This document shows, one piece after another, positions 25,517 to 37,700 of a DNA stretch of 64,000 nucleotides. Each line of letters starts with the position of its first letter. Within the stretch, counting starts at the first letter, position 1. The translations under genes were made by a program, and so were the position numbers. The notes beneath the pieces were generated by a model. It ran no database searches and was not told the origin of the DNA. It worked only from the letters and a program-made list of their open reading frames with translations. Location of the stretch: positions 8,238,034-8,302,033 of the forward strand of contig JACDQD010000006.1 in the NCBI GenBank assembly GCA_019843655.1, written 5' to 3'. The stretch comes from Lethocerus indicus. Lineage: Eukaryota; Arthropoda; Insecta; Hemiptera; Belostomatidae.

Positions 25517-27700
25517 GTACCATAATACTCGTAATTAAGTTTCCTTTTTATTCATTCCCTCATCCGGTCGGCATGTATGAAAATTTTCATTTCAATACTG
25601 TTCCTTCAATACTGTTACTTCTGAATTAATTTTTCCCTCCTCATCGTGGGACTACTGAACAAATATCCGCGCATTTTAATCCACACAACATCATTATGGT
25701 GCCGTTTCTCTCGATCTTATTTTATTCTATTTGCCTTATACGCTTGTATCCAATAAGAATTCTTCCACAGATTTCTATTTTTGTTCTACATTTGCAGAGC
25801 ATTTTTATAAAGCGAAATTGAAGTATAGTTCTGCCAAGTGAGAGTCAGATTTCATGCGGCAAGGGGTAGAATGTGCTATTTTCTCATACCCTCGGACAGG
25901 TCCCTCCCGGGGACCTCACTTGCGCTTGTTAGAATTAAGTAAGGGCTGCCAACGAAGTTCTACTAGCCAAGTTCATTCTTGTTGTTGGTTCTGCCACGTT
26001 AGGGATTATTTTCTTCTCTGTCACGCAGGAAACTCTATTCGTTACATATTGGGCAGTAATTTCTTCTATGCAGTATTAAAAAATGTATTATCGTTTCATT
26101 TAATCATCAAAAACGGGTTAAGGCGAGCTGCTTGCATTTAAATCAGGTTAACGTCAAACCGTGAATAATCAACCTCAACCAGTGACAGTCCTCCCAGTTG
26201 AGACAGTCGAAACAGTGGCGATGGAACGAGTTGCGGCGAGGTGGGTCGAAAATAAGGCGGGAGTGCGGGCGGAAATTGGGTCGCTAAAATTTTCATGGAC
26301 ATTCACTTCTATTGATTCGTTCTTCAACTGATACACAACAGAGCGGTGCATTTCCCAAGCAGGCCTGCACTCAACTCCATACCGGTGCAGTTAAAACACA
26401 GTTTGACAGCCACAATTGGCCCACCAATCCCTGACCTTTTATCACACAGTTTGAGAGCCGTAAATATTGCAATCGTACCCCAGGTTCCTAATATTCAAGA
26501 CTTTATAAATTCTTTCAGTATTAAAGTTATTCGCACTGTCAATTTATTTATGATATACATCGATTTAAAATATTAATCGGCTTCTCAGACAGTTTCGGTT
26601 ATTATTAGTGTTATTGCACGCCGAGTTAGGCATTTGAGGGGATCCTTACTAGGTTATTAACCATTATTGTCCATTAATACTCAATAAACTCCACTCGTGT
26701 GATCCTGTAATACTAATAAAGAACAATATTTCTCTTGTAGAATTATGTTTATAATGTAGTGAAACATACACATGTTCGCACTGTCATTAAACTGTTGCTA
26801 TAGTAGAATACCGGCGTGAGTGGCCCACAACATCACTGACGGAATCATATTAGTTCTATAGAAAGTATTCTTTAAATTGGTACCAGTGGTTTTCTTATTT
26901 CTGGAAATTTTCATTCCCTTTAACAATTCCAATGGAATGAATGCCAGGACCTCTCGGCTTGTGGATTGAAATCTTTATTTACCCCGCTTATATGTTTGGA
27001 CGTGGTTGGACGCGGTTGAGTGCTTTATCTGGCGGGGCCCCATTGGACCCATCTGGGCCATATCTGGGCCGAGCTAACTGGAACTTGACCGCTTGCAGTT
27101 ACTCACGTACCGACTGTAAATCTTATAACATCTTCTTGATTGTTCCCACCCCCAAGCCCCTTTTTATTTTGCCTTATCACTTCCAGTTTGTCTGGCGGAT
27201 GTAAGGGAAAGCAAAAGGAAAAATATAACAAACACCGGAGCGTTTATTCTTTCTTGTTGGAATGGGCAGGCCCCCAACAGAGACTGCGCGGAACCGGCTG
27301 GATTGCGTCATAATTCTGGATCGCCTCCCTTCGTTTTCTATGATAACTACAATTGTACGAAACTCACTTCCGAATATTTTTTAAGTTGTTTCATTGTAAA
27401 AATAATTCTGTAGAATACGTGAGTGCGATAACTTTCTTCGACGGATTATATTAAAAGCTCTAATTAAAATAACAATTTCTTGGTGGAAAATATCATTCTA
27501 ACCTCATTATTTATGTAACATTCTGATTGACTGTCGAAATGAAAATCAGATATCGTTGGAACATAAATATCGAGCTTAAATGTCAAGACTCCGGGATAAG
27601 GGGTCGAAAAAACAAGACCGAAATTCCTTTGTAGGCTTGCACATTTTGCTTCGTGGTGGGTAGATAGCGAAACACATCTGAATAAGGCTAAATTAGGTTA

Positions 27701-27788
27701 TCCAAAACACGGAATATTATTGTGACAGTTAGGTTTATGTTATGTTATCTTCAAGTGGATTTGTCACAATAATATTCTGCCTATTGGA
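27701..27788. mobile_element. 88-bp foldback element (MITE-like or pre-miRNA-like hairpin)
   Basis: Two 27-nt arms (27701-27727 and 27762-27788) are inverted copies around a 34-base loop. The inner 16 bases pair perfectly (GAATATTATTGTGACA with its complement) and the ends TCCAA/TTGGA also pair, with three mismatches and one G-U-type pair between. The element is flanked directly by TTA on both sides (27698-27700 and 27789-27791), like the 3-bp TWA target-site duplication of PIF/Harbinger-type MITEs. The size and pairing also fit a microRNA precursor. I recognise no known mature miRNA in either arm. The hairpin is directly visible; its class is inference. Confidence 0.45.
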
Positions 27789-30700
27789 TTACATATTCAC
27801 CCTTATTTGGCTGAGTTTTGCGTTGTTCCCCGCGAGGAAGCAAAAGTATGCAAGACTCCAAAGGGCTTCTTGCCTTAGTTTTGGCGTCCCCTGTATGATC
27901 CGGAAGAGTTGACATTTAATTTCGGCATACCCTGTGCACAAATATGTGTATATATGTTGACAAGAAATTCGTAATCGGCAATACGAGTTTCTCATAATAA
28001 TAATTTGTAGTAGGAGTGAAATGAGGTCATTAGACGGTTCGAACCTATTTTTCTAATACTAAATAAATTTAGCTGATTAGTAAAAATAAAATCCCCGATA
28101 AATGAGCGGAGGTTCCTCTTCAGTCGGTTCTTTTTGACGGAGCCAGTAAGAGTTACGACACTTCGGAAAGCGGACAAAACCCGAGAGGGCCTCTAACAGA
28201 AGGAAAGGGCAAAAACCGTTCCAAAGGAGCTCGCTCAGGTGGTTTCCAAATTCAGGAAAAAATCCTCGAATAACAGAGGGTCTACCTACGGTTCATCCTA
28301 CGTAAGTGATAGTAAAATTCCTGTTTGGCGAAATCTACTGTACGCAGGCGAGTGTTCCCCACTTAAACAGTCCCTTCAGCGTGTAAATTAAAAACACAGA
28401 AAAGGACCCTCGTAACCGACCACAGCGGCCGAATTGCGCATTGTTAGTAGCGGTAAAAGAAGCAAAAAACAGAAACAAAAACCGTGTCCGCGATCAGTCG
28501 GTAGTGGGGCGAGGAACAAGCGCTCATTTTTTTATGGACTTGTTTATTCGAAATTTATTGGGGTCGGGAGTCTGGCGACGGGCTAAGAGTTGTGCGGTTA
28601 ATAGGAGGGAAGGGGTGCGGGGGGGGAGCCTATTTAGCGTGTAGACGGCGATAAATTAGGCCGGCGCTGGATGCAGCTCTGCCTCGGGTGTGGCGGGGGG
28701 GGTTTGGACGGGCACTTCACCATTATGAACCCACTAATCCGCCCCCTCTAGCTCGGTGCCAGGGCCCCTGGTATCCGGGTCACAGACGTCCCTCTTGTTG
28801 CCAATCTTGTTATGCCCAGCGCGATGGAGGGCGGCAAATTTCTTTACACTACACCCCCAGCCACCAGCCACCACCGGAAAATAAATTCGGCTGTGTAACA
28901 TAATTTCTACAAAACAAAATTATAAATAACCGTACCGGCCATTAAATTATTTCAATGCCACTTATGCGGGCACTTGGAGTTATTGGCAGTGTGAATAATA
29001 TAGGACGGCCCGTTTGCTCTCAGGCTACACCGGTCTCGACTTCTGTACATCGATATAAAATGGCATTTACTCCTGAAGCACCCGGATAGCAAAAAATTCT
29101 ACTCTCAAACCGTCACCATGTGTGCCCCCTGAGGGGCACCGGATAAATATGAAATAAATTCGCATTACGTTTCCACGGTAACCTTGACCGTCACCTCAGG
29201 ACAAGTTAGTAAATTTTTACTAGGTAGTCTCAATTTGTATATGTGTGAGGCCAATGGAGGTGAAACACAAGCGTGACAAATAACTGAATAAATAAGCAGC
29301 AACAATGCGCCTTCAGTGGTCTGTACGCGTGTTCCTATATTGAAAAATGTGTTCCAATGAGTTACATTCGGGCAGACAGTTTGAAATGTGATTGTTACAT
29401 AACCGATTCATTGCTCACAAATAAATGTGTCCGCAGTATCCCTACATTTTAGCTTCTTTACTATTACCGAAGCAGGCTCACCCCGAGGTGAAGAAACTCT
29501 CGTCTGGGCCTACCTTATTAACTTGTCAGCAGCTTCCGAATTATATGTCGTGGACCAGTCATTATCGCCGATAAAAAGTATTATTCCAAATCAGTTTATT
29601 TCCTCATAAATAAATTGACTCCATATTTTATACACGTCCCGTTTTTCCTAGCCTCATAATTTATATGACGAGCAACCATATGTTACTCTCGACGGCAGTA
29701 GTGAATCTGGGGTCTTAGGAAAAAAATATATGTAAATATTAACCCGACGGGCTTATCCTCTGCTCAAAGATATCGCCCACGTAATTCCCGGATTTACTGT
29801 TGGAATCGTGACCGATGTGGTATTTTTCAAATTTGATGGACGGTCGAAAGGCCAAAATTGACCTTTGGCCTTCGCTCCCGTTGCGATGAACCTACTACCA
29901 GATCATTGGCCGAGCTTCGTGCACGGCTGGTCGCGTTTGTTTACCGCAATAGAAATGTATTTCAGAGGTCGAGGTCGATTTGGCGGCGTTTCGTTTGGAA
30001 ACGTTTTCCGAAATCCCCGATTAGCTATCGAGCGTCAGTGGGCCAATTTAAATACATTAAAAGAAGGCCGGGGTTTGATGTTAATCGCTACGAAACATGA
30101 TTTTCTGGCCTATTAAAAACGATTAATATTATCAGTCAGCAATTTCCCGCAGTTAAGATCGATGCTTTTGTTCGAGAAAAAAGTGCGAAAGTCGACCTAG
30201 TCACCTATAATCATACAGCTTTTTTCATTAATACAATTTTTACAATGGAATACAGGAAATCCAATTACGCGAAAATGACAAGATTTCCAGTCTTCCAATA
30301 GTCGATTTTTTTTCTTGTAGATCGATAAGCTTTTTTCGAACGGATCGGTAGTTGACATTGGAGCCGGGTCACCTACCGCCACTCTCTCTTTCGACGGCCC
30401 CCCTCGTTCGGTTGCTCTCACAATTTCTAGAGTGGCCCGCTTTTAATACCGTCGATGGCGCCGGGTCCTCGCCGGTGCATATTAAAGAAATCTACACCGT
30501 GTTATTAGCGGCCCTCCTACGCGCCCCACCAGATTTATGGTCGCACAAGATCCGTATCGCGGAGCTCGGGGCTCGTCGTCGCTCCTAAACGGTTAATTAA
30601 AATTCAAAAATCCCGTTTATCGAATTACGCGGCTTCGCCACGTGAGAAGAAGAGCCGGCCTCCGAGGAATTCCGTAGAGGAATCTATCCTCATAGCCACA

Positions 30701-31375
30701 AGCTATTCTCTTGATCCACTTTCCTAAGCGCGCTTTAATTTTATCAGTATTAGCTACCTTTAAAGCCCGAGTACAAAAATAAAGCGTCCATTATTCAAAT
30801 GAAGGCATTGAGTAGGAATTATAACGAACAGCATTTAAACAAATAAGAAGAACAGTGTAAAGTTCAGTAAAAGGATTGCGAATCCATGCGCGTCACAGCC
30901 CTCGCCTACACGACCGCAGTACAATACAGGGCTTTTGAGTATTTATTTATATTCTACTCTTTATTTTCCAAGAGGAAAATACACCTCCAAACAATACTCA
31001 TTTTGTAGATTTTAACACTGTGAACAAACATAATAAGAAACAAGGAAAATTATGTTGGATGATTCGTGAAATGCCAAACGAACATTAGTAAATCAGAAAA
31101 TTAGCATTGCATTATTGTATTTAGGGTGTTTTAAAATTGATAACAATGACGGACTGGTTCATTACAACAGGTACGAGTATCTCCCCTACCTTTTTTGGAA
31201 TATTCGCATTTTACTTAGGGACGAATAGGTTTTGCCTATCCGATTGATATCAGAGTCAACCCGAACGGAATGTAATCGCTTTCCGAGTGGCACATTTTCG
31301 AGTTATTGAAAAAAGTGAGAAAGCTCGGATTCGGTGCCATGTTAGAAATGGGGCGAAAAATGGGGGTAAGGTTGT

Positions 31376-31404
31376 GGGGTGAGGGGTGAGGGTTGAGGGG
31401 TGGG
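31376..31404 (+). other. G-quadruplex-capable tract
   Basis: Five runs of 3-4 G separated by loops of 1-4 bases (31376-31379, 31383-31386, 31390-31392, 31397-31400, 31402-31404) meet the usual G3+N1-7 rule on the + (transcribed RNA-like) strand. It opens a G-rich stretch that continues to about 31465, followed by a C-rich block at 31540-31620. It may affect transcription or splicing of the long intron. Confidence 0.6.
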
Positions 31405-33335
31405 TATGGTGTATGGTGTTGGTTGGTGCGGGGGTGGGTCGAGTGAGACTGGGTCGGGGCCCCCCGGCTAGTCGCCACTGTGCTCTGTGCATAAATCAAT
31501 GTTGCTTAAAGCGTTGCCAACAAACGGGGCCGGCCGCCTTCGACCCTTCGCCGCCTCTGCTACCACCTCAACCGCCCCCCGACCCCCGCCCCCTCAACCA
31601 GTGTCCGCCTCCAACAACCGACCTTTTAAACCGATTCTCTCCTCGATAGGCCACACGTTGGGCCGCCGACATCTGTTGGCCACCGTCACGAATATCTATA
31701 ACGGTCGAAAACAATTATTCAAATAGTAATAGTTACAAATTGTTAGGCCCAAGATCGTTAAATGGTCTTTATTACTACAAAACGATTCCGGCCATATGGG
31801 GCCCGTAGATTAAAATTTGGGCTCGACTCGATTTACGGCGCCATTAATGTTTGCCGGGATATATGAAGTTTTTTTTTCATACGCGATAACTTATAATTCC
31901 GGAGAGTCCCTTTCGACCGAAACGTTACAACAATTTATTCGTCGTTTCCTCATTACGTTTAATGGTATCTCGCATTTTACATTCTTCGGGCCGACGCAAC
32001 AATGAGGACGCACCGTGAGGGAGGTATGTCGTTAGTAGGACGTAAGGACGCCCCAGAAAGATGTAGGATGCCTTCACGCGGCCGAATATCTCCGGAGGGA
32101 AGAGATCGAAAGAACGCTCCGGTCGTGCAACCGCGGTTGTATAATAGTGACAAGAATAATAACATTATTACTTTGTTACGCATAAATTTTAATCAGAGCC
32201 CCTCAGGTGGTCCGGCGCGACTGACGTGGGAAGAGCGGGCCCCCCGCGCTGCCGCCCCACTAATTGCATCTACCTTAGCCGGCAACAATTAAATATCGGG
32301 CCAATGATAAACTATTTAATACGAGCGCCGGGACAACCACTCCCATAACCGGCAACCTAATTTCCATTTGTATCCGTACTTGCGAGAATCCTTGTACTTG
32401 TACGGCGGCCCGCTACGCGTTCCCATCCCACAGACCGCCGAACTTGCCTTCTCCGCCCGGCGAAGGTCCCAACGGTCATTGCCTCGCCTCGTACTAGAAG
32501 GCTTTCAACCGCAATATTAGGCGAGCAGTTCATCTACCAACTACCATCTGTCTCGAAATTTCAACTCATCGATGCCGGGCCGCTGAGCGGCAACTCAGAT
32601 CGAGTTAGTTTAGTTAACGCGTAACATGTTCCACAAATTTAAAATACTCGCTTGTTGAAAACCAGTCCGCATAAACAATATTGTACGTCGTTAAAAGCCT
32701 ACAGTAATGAAAATACACACTTTCTGTTCTCTATACTTATCATCAGTAAATTCACACAGTTTCAGTATCCACTATTTCTAATAGACCAGTAATTTAAAAA
32801 AATCTGCGATAACACATAATCACAGTTTTTCTGATTTTACCGTTAAGAGTGTCGGTTAAATTAATAAGCAATGTTTTATTACTGCCGCAACCGGCTTGAT
32901 TTACTTTCGGTCACGGCTTGTTTACACAGCGATGGATGTTTTTAAATCGAGTCAGTCGTAAAATCCAATACACACGTTATCTTATCTCGAGATATTTGCT
33001 GGATGTGTATGTGCGTGCGTGTGTAGTATTGTGGTCACGCGAGGACGGATTGAGAGGGCTAGATTGACGGACGGGGAATACTGAGGGGGTGAGAGGGAGG
33101 GAGGAGGGGTGAGGACGAAGATGAGGCTGAGGAGGAGTGACTAGTTCAGGGAGATTGATGGGAAGCAGCCTCGAAGGTAATGAAATGTCCCATGGCATCA
33201 TCCCCCCCTCCCGCCCAACTCCCTTCACCAATCCTCTCCATCCCATCCTTCCAACTCTTTCTACTCCTTCTCCCCATACTACCTTCCATCTCCTTTTTCC
33301 CGTTCTCGGCCGCTTCTCTCTCTCACACACACATA

Positions 33336-33337
<2 letters not shown>

Positions 33338-33399
<62 letters not shown>
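33338..33399. repeat. (CT)31 microsatellite
   Basis: This uninterrupted CT run of 62 bp follows a short CACACACATACA stretch and sits in a longer pyrimidine-rich tract from about 33186 to 33430. It is the only long array in the window with CT on the + strand, and it faces a GA array about 205 bp downstream. Confidence 0.96.
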
Positions 33400-33404
<5 letters not shown>

Positions 33405-33601
33405 CCTCACTCCCTCTCCCTTTCTCCCTACGGGATTCAAATTAAGCGGCCCGAGAGGAACGCCCGGCTGCTAACAACTGGGCCTCCTCGTGATTTATAC
33501 AAGGCGGCGGAATTACAGTAACAAAGTCCAGCGATAAATCAGCATCCGCCGCACAGTTTGAGGCCTAACTCTCAGGAGAAGAAGAAGGAGGAGGGAAACG
33601 A

Positions 33602-33604
<3 letters not shown>

Positions 33605-33657
<53 letters not shown>
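33605..33657. repeat. (GA)26 microsatellite
   Basis: This is a 53-bp uninterrupted GA run, followed by an imperfect GA-rich tail to about 33690. With the CT array at 33338-33399 it forms an inverted pair of dinucleotide arrays. Confidence 0.96.
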
Positions 33658-33668
<11 letters not shown>

Positions 33669-34739
33669 GTGAGAGGGTGAGAGGAGGGAGGACCCCCGGC
33701 CACCGGCACGCTGATATGTTAATCGGCCTCGCGCCCCATATATCGGGTGCAGCGCCACATCTCCTCCCAATGCATTTTTAATGGGGCACCTCCAAAGAGC
33801 GAAGGGCCCAGGTTTTTATTTGGACATATGTTGCAGCGAGTGCGTTCCCGCATCGGATAAACGATTCGGGCGGCGCTCGGGTTTTTCGGTGGGGACCGCG
33901 GGAGTAATAAATGGCCGGTTTCTTCGGATGGTAGTCGCTGCGTTACGCCGGTAAACGCTTACGGTTGTGACGTTTGAAATCGGAGGCCGTGAATTCAAAC
34001 TGAAATTTATAACGCTTTCTCCCTGTATAATGAACGCTTGATTTATTGGATGCGCCCCTCTGCGGCACCCTATTGACCGTACTCTTAACTGAAAAACATT
34101 ACTGCCTTGAAACTTAACAAGTTTGCTCGACTGAGCCACATCTGCACAACTGGTCATCTGTCTAGCCTGTCTTTCGGTCATAACACCTGCCCTACAATTC
34201 GCTTATTTATATTACATATTTGGAATTTCTACACGTCAGTGCCGAACATTCACTACTCACGGCACTAAATTTTTAAGGCTTATCGGCCATGTGTTTACAA
34301 TTTGATTTCATTGTAATATAAATTCCGGAGCTTGTTCACGCACATGTTCTTAACTCGTTCGATAATGTGAGAAAACGGAAATAGAAAAATAGTTGAAAAA
34401 TTAAATAAAAAGAATAATAAACAAATACATAGAAGTATATATGTATAAATGAGATTAATGACTTTTTATTGAGAACGTTACGTATCAGTTCTTCATTAAA
34501 TACGGCTCCCCGGATGTGATTGTGTCACAACTGGTGACATGTAATGTCGCTAATGTCGTTAGGCTATAGCGTTAATTTCGTTAGCCTTTTGTTATGATAA
34601 TGGACGACCTTAAATGGATACCCTTACCGTTTTGTCCCAAATTGTTTACACGAAAATGCATTGGAACTAATATCTCTCGCGTATTGACACAGCTCCAGTC
34701 GTATATTCAGCGACCATCGGGAGCGTACAGGGCTGAATG

Positions 34740-34740
<1 letters not shown>

Positions 34741-34773
<33 letters not shown>

Positions 34774-34777
34774 GTGT
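34741..34777. repeat. (TG)n microsatellite, one interruption
   Basis: Fourteen TG units (34741-34768) are followed by CG and further TG units to 34777, then a GCGTGT/GCGCGC-rich alternating purine-pyrimidine stretch to about 34816. Such alternating sequence can adopt Z-DNA. Confidence 0.95.
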
Positions 34778-37700
34778 AGTGCGTGTTGGGGCGCGCGGGC
34801 GCGTGTACGTGCGTGCTTGCCATCTATTGACGCAACCTAATTAATTTTTCTCCCTCGGGTATTGGTGGCGCGGTCCTCTGTCGACACAAGGAGGTAATTA
34901 AGCGTTGTTGGGTCCTCGATACCGAGGGACACCTTCCATCATTCATAACTGTCAGCTCAGATTCAAAACATTCCGTCCCGGATGGTCCCCTTTCTGGCTG
35001 CTTCTGGTTTACCGACTTCATTTATATAACGTAACTGCTATTCATTAAGAAATAATACAACATAATAATAAAAAATAACTAATAAATTACATTTAATATT
35101 ATCGTACACTGGTGGATTAAATTTCATACTTCTGGCCATCCTCTGTGTTCACTCGCTCATATTTATAACAGAGCCGTACAACTGTTGAAAAAATAGTGGA
35201 AAGAATATTCATCGATGAACTAGTACACTCCCAAAATTGTCTTGACGAGAATGATTTATGATGTTGATGATCGGCACTCGCAGTAGGTAACCAAAAAACA
35301 AGTAAATGACCCGGTCGTATTGATTAAGCCCTACGTTAAGAATTCGTCCGGTTGAGATATTTTTATATATAATTTAAACTAGGTATATTGTAGTAATGGA
35401 TTCAATTTTTAGACGCGCTGTTGTCCATGTTAATGGAAATGCCGTGTATCATTGCCGAAATGACAAAAATGTTGGACTCGGTCCGCCGTTGAATGGGGAA
35501 GCGCGTGGCGCTCTAAGTGGCACAGCGGAGTCGGACTGCCCTGTCACCATACATAAATCACACGGCTGGAACCGCAGTTATAGGCCTTGTATTGTCCGCC
35601 GAACAACCGAGCTTGTACCAATTGGGAAAAATGTCCCCGAGATCTTTATCGCTGTCCCCGCCGTACATTCGGAAATATGCTCTCAGCCGGTACAAATGCG
35701 AACCCCACGTGGGGGACGTCCTCAAGTTTTTGGCGTCCCTACAACACGAAGAAATGCATTTTGTTGATATCCACGGCCTAATCGTAGTAGTTTACAATGT
35801 AGAATAAATGTAAGCATTACCACTCGTGAATCATATTTGTCACATAATAAGATTATTTGCTCCAACATCGAAACTGAAACTGGTGCACATTAACAACTAA
35901 GGTCGTTAACGGTCGAATTTTATTACCTCTTTTGAAAGCTGTAATACGTAAAACTGAAAGTGTTTCATTCGTCTAATTTATAGCCGATATAAAAATTGTA
36001 ACGAAGTATTTTTAAAACCTACTTATAATTTTATGTTTCTATTACCTCCTAAAACGCTTCATTTAATTATATCTCCAAACAAATTGTATTCTTTTGGTAA
36101 TTTAATGAATTTTCATGGCTGAGAAAATGCAATTAATTATTGGCAATTATAATCAATAATGAGTAAAAGAAAATTGTAGTGCTAATGCTAATGTCTGTTA
36201 ATGTTAGTTGACCTTTCTAGTCTGCCATGACCACGAATATTGGCCAGGACTACCCAACACCGACAAGCACTTCCCGGATTCGAAACTCGCGATCAGCAAA
36301 CCAGACCTTGCAGACACGCGATTCAAATTAGCATTATGGATTCAAAGACACTACGAAAAATGTTCCCTCCATTCACCTCCTCGCCTTCAGGAAATAAACA
36401 GCGGTTGTTTATTGTTCAAGAAGCCGTATCACAACCAATTTACTACTTTGGAAATACTATATACGACAAATGAAACGAACGTGGACGGAAGGCAAATAGG
36501 AGCGCTTGAATTAAGACTAGTTTATTCTTGTTTGAAATCAGCGTTTAAACTCGGCCTTTGTTCATTGCGGTTAAGCGGTTTCAGCGACCGATTAGGGGAA
36601 TTATCATTTCGTAAAACTAGTTTTCAATATTCGTCATCAGTCAATTGGAAATATACAACAATATAATTGCGTTTGGGAGTATATAAATTCTACGCTTTTC
36701 CAAGGGACGATACCTACGATCTTTTATTGATGAATAATCGTGTAAATCAGAGTTTTAAACTGTTTTGCAAACAGATAAAAAGTGAATATTTATTTTCATC
36801 TCATTTATCCGTAGATTAACCGTTCAGCATCTTAGTAATCTGTTCTCTTGACCTGTTCACAATCCCATATGCCCTCTAAATAAGGAACTAAATGAAAATA
36901 ACTTTTTTGGAGCGAAGAAAAAAAAGCATATTTTCCTATACATTCTGAGTTAAAATATCGCAATAATTGTATGTGTTAAGTTACTGCCATGGCTTGTGCA
37001 GGCGATCGGTAGATGTAATTTAATTGTATAAATTGAGTCCCGATTGTCATAAACATTTATGTAGATGTAGAAAGGATATTAAAAATGGAACGATTGAAAA
37101 TAAGGGTTTTTTAATGAGCATTAGATAAATAAAGGTATTATTTATACCGCAATATTTTCAGTATGCAATGTTGGCGGTGCTAGACGGCTACACAGTTCTT
37201 GTACCACAGGTTGAACCGTTTTTTCTTTCTCTCTTCTCGGTAGCATGTGTGAATGTTTTGCTCTGAATACTGGCTGGCGACAGTTTCTTTATAGCTTTAA
37301 GCTTGTGAACTAATTTAGGGGCGGATAGTTGGGGCCGATTTGAAATTGACGTTGGGGTTCGGGTGGGTTGACGCGGCGGCTCCACGTGACATGAAACTGG
37401 AGCTGAGTCGGACCGCGCCCGCGGCCCCAACTTTACGACTCTGATTTCAATGCTGACAGCTTCATTAGAGGGGCCCGCTTTTTTCTTAGCCAGAGGTCCA
37501 GGGCCCTCCCCGCCCTTCCCACCACAGCGGAGGCCTTAAATCTGACCCTTCTGGCGCATTAACCTCGCTGGCCGCCCCTAACACACACTGTTAGGCGTGA
37601 GTGGGTCCCAGCAGGAATGAAGAGACCGAGAGAGGGGCCGACCGATCAAATACGTCTTAGCCGGGAGTCCCACGTTCGGCTCCGACATCGGCTTCGATCG

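Noticed and set aside
25517..25629. Read-through extension of exon 2 to a stop at 25629
   Set aside because: The codon pattern turns AT-rich at once, and the donor at 25517 matches the conserved myostatin intron position. A truncated read-through isoform is possible but unsupported.
35396..35807. Two overlapping + frames (123 and 96 codons) in a GC-richer patch
   Set aside because: Neither shows known motifs or splice context, and overlapping frames of similar quality argue against coding.
36208..36666. 152-codon + frame in intron 2
   Set aside because: No recognisable domain, an overlapping second frame, and AT-rich codon use like the surrounding intron.
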